DNA of 56,161 nucleotides, from contig CAVHYP010000009.1 of assembly GCA_963640465.1 (NCBI GenBank), positions 1-56,161 of the forward strand, read 5' to 3'. A program made the position numbers and the translations under genes. Below, piece by piece: positions 52,506-56,161 of this stretch; the stretch's first letter is position 1, and each line of letters opens with the position of its first letter. The notes below the pieces were generated by a model that did not search any database, had not been told where the DNA came from, and worked only from the letters and a program-made list of their open reading frames with translations. This DNA is from Colivivens sp963640465 (lineage in GTDB: Bacteria > Bacteroidota > Bacteroidia > Bacteroidales > Bacteroidaceae).

Positions 52506-55500
52506 ATGAAAGCAAAGGTTTTAACCCTTGCCTTGGGTGCAATGCTCGCATCTATGGCAACACAGGCTCAGCCTGCCAATTGCTGGAACGATCCAAGGGT
52601 CAACAGCGACAATCGTCTTGACAATGTGGCTACTTTCTTCGCATACGAAACTAGCCAACTTGCACAGACCGGAGAGAAGGAAAAATCCAGTCGTTTCCTC
52701 TCGATTGAAGGCAAATGGAAATTCAATTGGGCAAAAGATGCCGACAAACGTCCCGAAGGCTTCTACAAGACTGACTATGACGATAGCAACTGGGGCACAA
52801 TGCCAGTCCCGGGCATCTGGGAACTCAACGGCTATGGCGATGCCATCTACGTCAACAACTGCTATGCATGGCGCAACGACTGGGAAACCAATCCTCCTTA
52901 TGTCCAGGATTTGGAGAACCACGTAGGCTCCTATCGTCAGACATTCACTCTGCCGGCTGACTGGAAGGGCGACAAGATTTACATCCACATCGGTTCTGCC
53001 ACCAGCAACCTCACGATGTTTGTCAACGGACAGTACGTAGGCTATAGCGAGGACTCGAAAGTGGCAGCCGAGTTTGATATCACACCTTATGTAAAACCAG
53101 GAGAGAAAAACCTCATTGCAATGCAAATCATGCGTTGGTGCGATGGTTCCTATCTCGAGGACCAAGACTTCTGGCGTCTTTGTGGTATTGCCCGCGAATG
53201 TTACATCTATGCGCGCCCTGCAAGCCACATCCACGACCTTTTTATCACCCCCGACCTCACTCCCGACTATCGTGACGGAATGCTGACCATCAAGGCAGAC
53301 ATCGATTCTCCCGAGTCAGGCAGTAAGGTGGTGTTTACACTCAAGGATAAAGCCGGACAGACCGTGAAAGAGCAGGCAGTAGATGCATCCAAGAATGTGG
53401 AGTGCACCATTGCTCTTGCCGACTGCCACAAGTGGAATGGTGAGGACCCATATCTTTATAAGTTGTACACCACACTCCAGAAGGACGGCAAAGTCGTGGA
53501 AGTCATTCCACAGAACGTAGGTTTCCGCAAGGTTGAGATAAAGAACCGTCAGCTCCTCGTCAACGGACAGCCGGTGCTCATCAAGGGAGTCGACCGTCAT
53601 GAGATTGACCCCGATGGAGGATATGTGGTAAGCTACGAACGCATGGTGCAGGACATCAAGGTGATGAAGCAACTCAACGTCAATGCAGTACGCACCTGTC
53701 ACTATCCCGACGACCCGCGCTGGTACGACCTCTGCGATGAGTATGGAATTTACATGACATCCGAGTCAAATATCGAAAGTCACGGAATGGGCTATGGCGA
53801 CAAGACCCTTGCCAAGCGCGAGGATTATCACGATGCACACGTTGAGCGTCAGAAGCACCATTTGATGGCGTACAAGAACCATCCTGCAATCATCGTTTGG
53901 TCACTCGGCAACGAGGCTGGCTACGGCAAGAACTTTGAGGATGCCTACGATTGGGTGAAGCAGTATGATCCATCACGTCCATGCCAGTTCGAGCAGGCTG
54001 GACAGAATGGCAAGACCGACATCTATTGTCCTATGTATGCAGGCTACGACCATTGCGAGAAATATGCTCAGGGCGACAACCCTCGTCCGCTCATCCAGTG
54101 TGAGTATGCCCATGCCATGGGTAACTCTGTGGGGGGCTTCAAGGAATATTGGGATTTGGTACGCAAATATCCTGCTTATCAGGGCGGATACATTTGGGAC
54201 TTCATAGATCAGGGTTTGCGCTCAAAGAGTAAGATTACAGGCAAGCAAATCTGGACCTATGGTGGCGACTACGGACGCTTCCCTGCATCCGACAACAACT
54301 TCAACTGCAACGGAATGATCAACCCCGACCGTGTGCCAAATCCGCATGCCTACGAAGTGCAGTTCTACTATCAAAATATCTGGACAACCCTTGTCGACAA
54401 GAACTCAGGTAAGGTGGAGATCTACAACGAGAACTTCTTCGAACCAATCAAGAACATCACCCTCCACTTCACCATCGAGGCACAGGGCGATAAGATTGAA
54501 GAAGGAACCATCGACCTTACAAATCTCAACATCAAGCCACAGACACGCAAGACTGTGAAGATTGCAGCAATGGCAAAAGCACTGAAAAACAAGAAATTCG
54601 CTGGTAAAGAGATAGTTTGCAACATAAGTTATAAGCTCTCTTCCGATGCACCGCTCCAGAAGAAGGGCGACACTGTGGCACACCAGCAGTTCGTTTTGTC
54701 CGACTATAAGTTCGTCGACACCAACGCACTGATGACCCAGTCCGCTGCCGGCAACATCCAGGTTGAAGACCATAGCGCATATCTGCTTGTGAAGGCAAAC
54801 AACCTCGGAGTCACATTCAACAAAGACAACGGCTTCATTGCCTATATCGATGTCGACGGAAAGCCTGTCATGAAAGAAGGCTACGAGATGAGACCCGACT
54901 TCTGGCGTGCAGCAACCGACAACGATTATGGTGCAGGAATGCAACGCAACCTCAGAGGATGGAAAAACGCAGGTTTGCATCTCGACAACCTCAAGTATGA
55001 CAAAGACGGAAACAACTATGTTGTGAAAGCCGACTACACCGTCAACATCTCAGCCCAGAAGAAGAAAGACAACCAGGCCCAGCCTGCCAAGCCAAAGCTT
55101 AGCATGACCTACGTCTTCACCCCAGCCGGTAAAGTCATCGTGACCGAAGCCATGACAGTAGGTGAGGACGGCAAGCAATATCCGCAACTCCTGCGCTACG
55201 GCATGGAACTTGAGATGAATCAGGCATACGACCAGATTGAGTTCTATGGCAAAGGACCACAAGAAAACTACATCGACCGCAACAACTTCGCCAATATCGG
55301 AGTTTACAAGCAGACTGTAGCCGACCAGTATTGGGGATATATCCGTCCGCAGGAATCAGGCAACAAGACTCAGGTTCGCTACTGGAAAGTGACCGACAAG
55401 TCAGGCAACGGACTTCTGTTCGAAGCACCCGAGCCAATGGAATGCCAATCCATCCCATATCTCTACGACGATCTCGACCCTGCTACAGAGAAGGCACAGC

Positions 55501-55664
55501 GTCACAGCGGCGACCTCACTCCACGCCCTCTCACCTCTGTCCACATCGCCCAGCGTCAGATGGGAATTGGATGTGTCAACTCATGGGGCGCATGGCCACG
55601 GAGCGAGTACCAGATGCCTTGCCAGGACCGCACCTTCACCTTCGTGATTTCTGCAGCTGACTGA
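52506..55664 (+). CDS. Secreted GH2 beta-galactosidase
   Basis: A 1052-residue LacZ-type glycoside hydrolase with a signal peptide (residues 1-21, ASMATQAQ), so it acts in the periplasm or outside the cell. The GH2 sugar-binding, Ig-like and TIM-barrel domains are followed by a beta-gal small domain at the C-terminus (PRPLTSVHIAQRQMGIGCVNSWG). The acid/base is Glu470 in SLGNEAGYG and the nucleophile Glu533 in QCEYAHAMGNS. Length and order match E. coli LacZ plus the leader. It has its own promoter and terminator, and no polysaccharide-utilisation genes (SusC/SusD) lie beside it. Confidence 0.93.
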   Translation: MKAKVLTLALGAMLASMATQAQPANCWNDPRVNSDNRLDNVATFFAYETSQLAQTGEKEKSSRFLSIEGKWKFNWAKDADKRPEGFYKTDYDDSNWGTMPVPGIWELNGYGDAIYVNNCYAWRNDWETNPPYVQDLENHVGSYRQTFTLPADWKGDKIYIHIGSATSNLTMFVNGQYVGYSEDSKVAAEFDITPYVKPGEKNLIAMQIMRWCDGSYLEDQDFWRLCGIARECYIYARPASHIHDLFITPDLTPDYRDGMLTIKADIDSPESGSKVVFTLKDKAGQTVKEQAVDASKNVECTIALADCHKWNGEDPYLYKLYTTLQKDGKVVEVIPQNVGFRKVEIKNRQLLVNGQPVLIKGVDRHEIDPDGGYVVSYERMVQDIKVMKQLNVNAVRTCHYPDDPRWYDLCDEYGIYMTSESNIESHGMGYGDKTLAKREDYHDAHVERQKHHLMAYKNHPAIIVWSLGNEAGYGKNFEDAYDWVKQYDPSRPCQFEQAGQNGKTDIYCPMYAGYDHCEKYAQGDNPRPLIQCEYAHAMGNSVGGFKEYWDLVRKYPAYQGGYIWDFIDQGLRSKSKITGKQIWTYGGDYGRFPASDNNFNCNGMINPDRVPNPHAYEVQFYYQNIWTTLVDKNSGKVEIYNENFFEPIKNITLHFTIEAQGDKIEEGTIDLTNLNIKPQTRKTVKIAAMAKALKNKKFAGKEIVCNISYKLSSDAPLQKKGDTVAHQQFVLSDYKFVDTNALMTQSAAGNIQVEDHSAYLLVKANNLGVTFNKDNGFIAYIDVDGKPVMKEGYEMRPDFWRAATDNDYGAGMQRNLRGWKNAGLHLDNLKYDKDGNNYVVKADYTVNISAQKKKDNQAQPAKPKLSMTYVFTPAGKVIVTEAMTVGEDGKQYPQLLRYGMELEMNQAYDQIEFYGKGPQENYIDRNNFANIGVYKQTVADQYWGYIRPQESGNKTQVRYWKVTDKSGNGLLFEAPEPMECQSIPYLYDDLDPATEKAQRHSGDLTPRPLTSVHIAQRQMGIGCVNSWGAWPRSEYQMPCQDRTFTFVISAAD

Positions 55665-55684
55665 CAAGATTATAAAATAAATGT

Positions 55685-55717
55685 AAGGAGGGCTTTCCCA
55701 TGCGGATAGCCTTCCTT
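55685..55717 (+). terminator. Terminator after the beta-galactosidase gene
   Basis: AAGGAGGGCT (55685-55694) pairs with AGCCTTCCTT (55708-55717), one G-U, then TATT. It lies 20 bases past the stop codon. Confidence 0.85.
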
Positions 55718-55776
55718 TATTGTGATGTACATGATATTCGATTAGTTGCCACGGAAATTTTGAACTGCGCCGACTT

Positions 55777-55846
55777 CTGCTAGAATCTTTGTATTCATTA
55801 TAACTACTTGGAAATCAGTTGTAAAGATACAAATTTTCTAGCAGAT
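55777..55846. repeat. 19-bp inverted repeat with 32-base centre
   Basis: TCTGCTAGAATCTTTGTAT (55777-55795) and its complement at 55828-55846 agree at 17 of 19 positions. It sits 45 bases before the start of the truncated gene at the right edge. The left arm contains AATCTTTG, one base off a -7 box; the right arm region read on the other strand contains TATCTTTA. Confidence 0.85.
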
Positions 55847-55890
55847 TAAAGAGTATAAATAGTTAATAGCCAATAAGTTAAGAGGAATTT

Positions 55891-56161
55891 ATGATGAAGA
55901 AAAATTATAGTAAATATGAGGTAAAGGAAGAGTTTGGAACTCTATCCTTTAACCATGTGTTACTTCATAAAGAGAGTACAAAAATGTACCAAGTTATTTT
56001 TTTACTGTTACTATATTTCTTATTTGCTGCAATATCAGGAGTCTATGCAACAGACCTTGACAATTTCGTGAAGGTAGAATCGTCAGGTACATATACCTTC
56101 ATGTCCACTACGGCAAATACTAGTGGCGGAGAGACGACAACGCTACCTACAGAGTATTATA
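55891..56161 (+). CDS. Unidentified gene, cut by the window edge
   Basis: An open frame of 90 codons without a stop, running off the right end. Translation begins MMKKNYSKYEVKEE; a strongly hydrophobic stretch at residues ~34-52 (QVIFLLLLYFLFAAISGVYA) is either a signal peptide reached from Met32 (55984) or a signal anchor with a 31-residue cytoplasmic head. The visible mature part is Thr/Ser-rich and probably extracytoplasmic. The frame is more AT-rich than its neighbours. Not recognised; the inverted repeat upstream may govern it. Confidence 0.5.
   Translation, partial: MMKKNYSKYEVKEEFGTLSFNHVLLHKESTKMYQVIFLLLLYFLFAAISGVYATDLDNFVKVESSGTYTFMSTTANTSGGETTTLPTEYY

Noticed and set aside
55777..55846. 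Simple intrinsic terminator
   Set aside because: The 32-base centre is long and no T-run follows either arm; the beta-galactosidase gene already has a terminator at 55685-55717.
1..56161. tRNA or rRNA genes
   Set aside because: I saw no cloverleaf with a CCA-proximal acceptor stem and T-loop consensus, and no rRNA segments; this was a reading by eye, not a model scan.
1..56161. Insertion sequence or prophage
   Set aside because: No transposase, integrase or phage structural gene is present. The S74-type domains are phage-like in origin, but sit on signal-peptide proteins next to a C25 peptidase, not in a phage context.

Overview
The window is chromosomal DNA from a member of the Bacteroidales, most likely a Prevotella-like organism. 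Support comes from the family content (type III glutamine synthetase GlnN, LL-diaminopimelate aminotransferase, short archaeal-type ProRS, FISUMP/fimbrillin-like lipoproteins, a gingipain-family C25 peptidase, a DUF6261-like protein, C-termini of the form YNVMGQKL...GVNIIDG). It also comes from repeated matches to the Bacteroidetes promoter (TTTG-N19/20-TAnnTTTG) and the lack of strong Shine-Dalgarno sequences. There is one 10-N scaffold gap at 25378-25387, and the last gene runs off the right edge.

Layout. 1-3.9 kb: an HD-domain protein, a pfp (PPi-dependent phosphofructokinase)/GH25 lysozyme pair that overlaps by one base, and a small conserved-looking protein. 4.1-23.9 kb: a glutamine/glutamate hub on the + strand: a PurF-family amidotransferase, pyrG, asnB, glnN, gltB, gltD, dapL, carA and carB, ended by a strong terminator. 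Five of these nine enzymes take the amide nitrogen of glutamine, GlnN makes glutamine, GltBD makes glutamate, and DapL spends glutamate. 24-30.2 kb: a DUF6261-like gene, the scaffold gap, then a secreted cassette in which two paralogous S74-chaperone-tailed proteins flank a gingipain-like C25 peptidase and an unknown secreted protein. 30.6-42.1 kb: queC, prs, a ThiE-like gene overlapping a PurF-like gene that lacks the catalytic Cys, clpC, a secreted S28/S37-type peptidase, a FISUMP lipoprotein and proS. 42.5-55.7 kb: an OmpA lipoprotein, mtgA, a beta-helix lipoprotein, the ftsK-lolA-trxB-nlpC block, a TerB/DnaJ protein and a secreted GH2 beta-galactosidase. 55.9 kb to the end: an unidentified truncated gene behind a striking inverted repeat.

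The most interesting element is upstream of asnB (7907-8178). A promoter is followed almost at once by a 46-codon open frame in which 11 of 14 consecutive residues (19-32) are Asn or Gln. Next come a segment complementary to the terminator's 5' arm, a stop codon just after it, and a strong intrinsic terminator. This is the full architecture of a translation-coupled attenuator sensing asparagine and/or glutamine supply, placed in front of asparagine synthetase and, further on, glutamine synthetase and glutamate synthase. A related terminator-bearing leader lies in front of the PurF-family gene (4102-4190).

A second theme is that more than a dozen intergenic spaces, and one coding region, carry short tandem repeats whose sequence is mostly private to the locus but whose period clusters near 18-25 bp, or twice that. 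Several are tandem palindromes.
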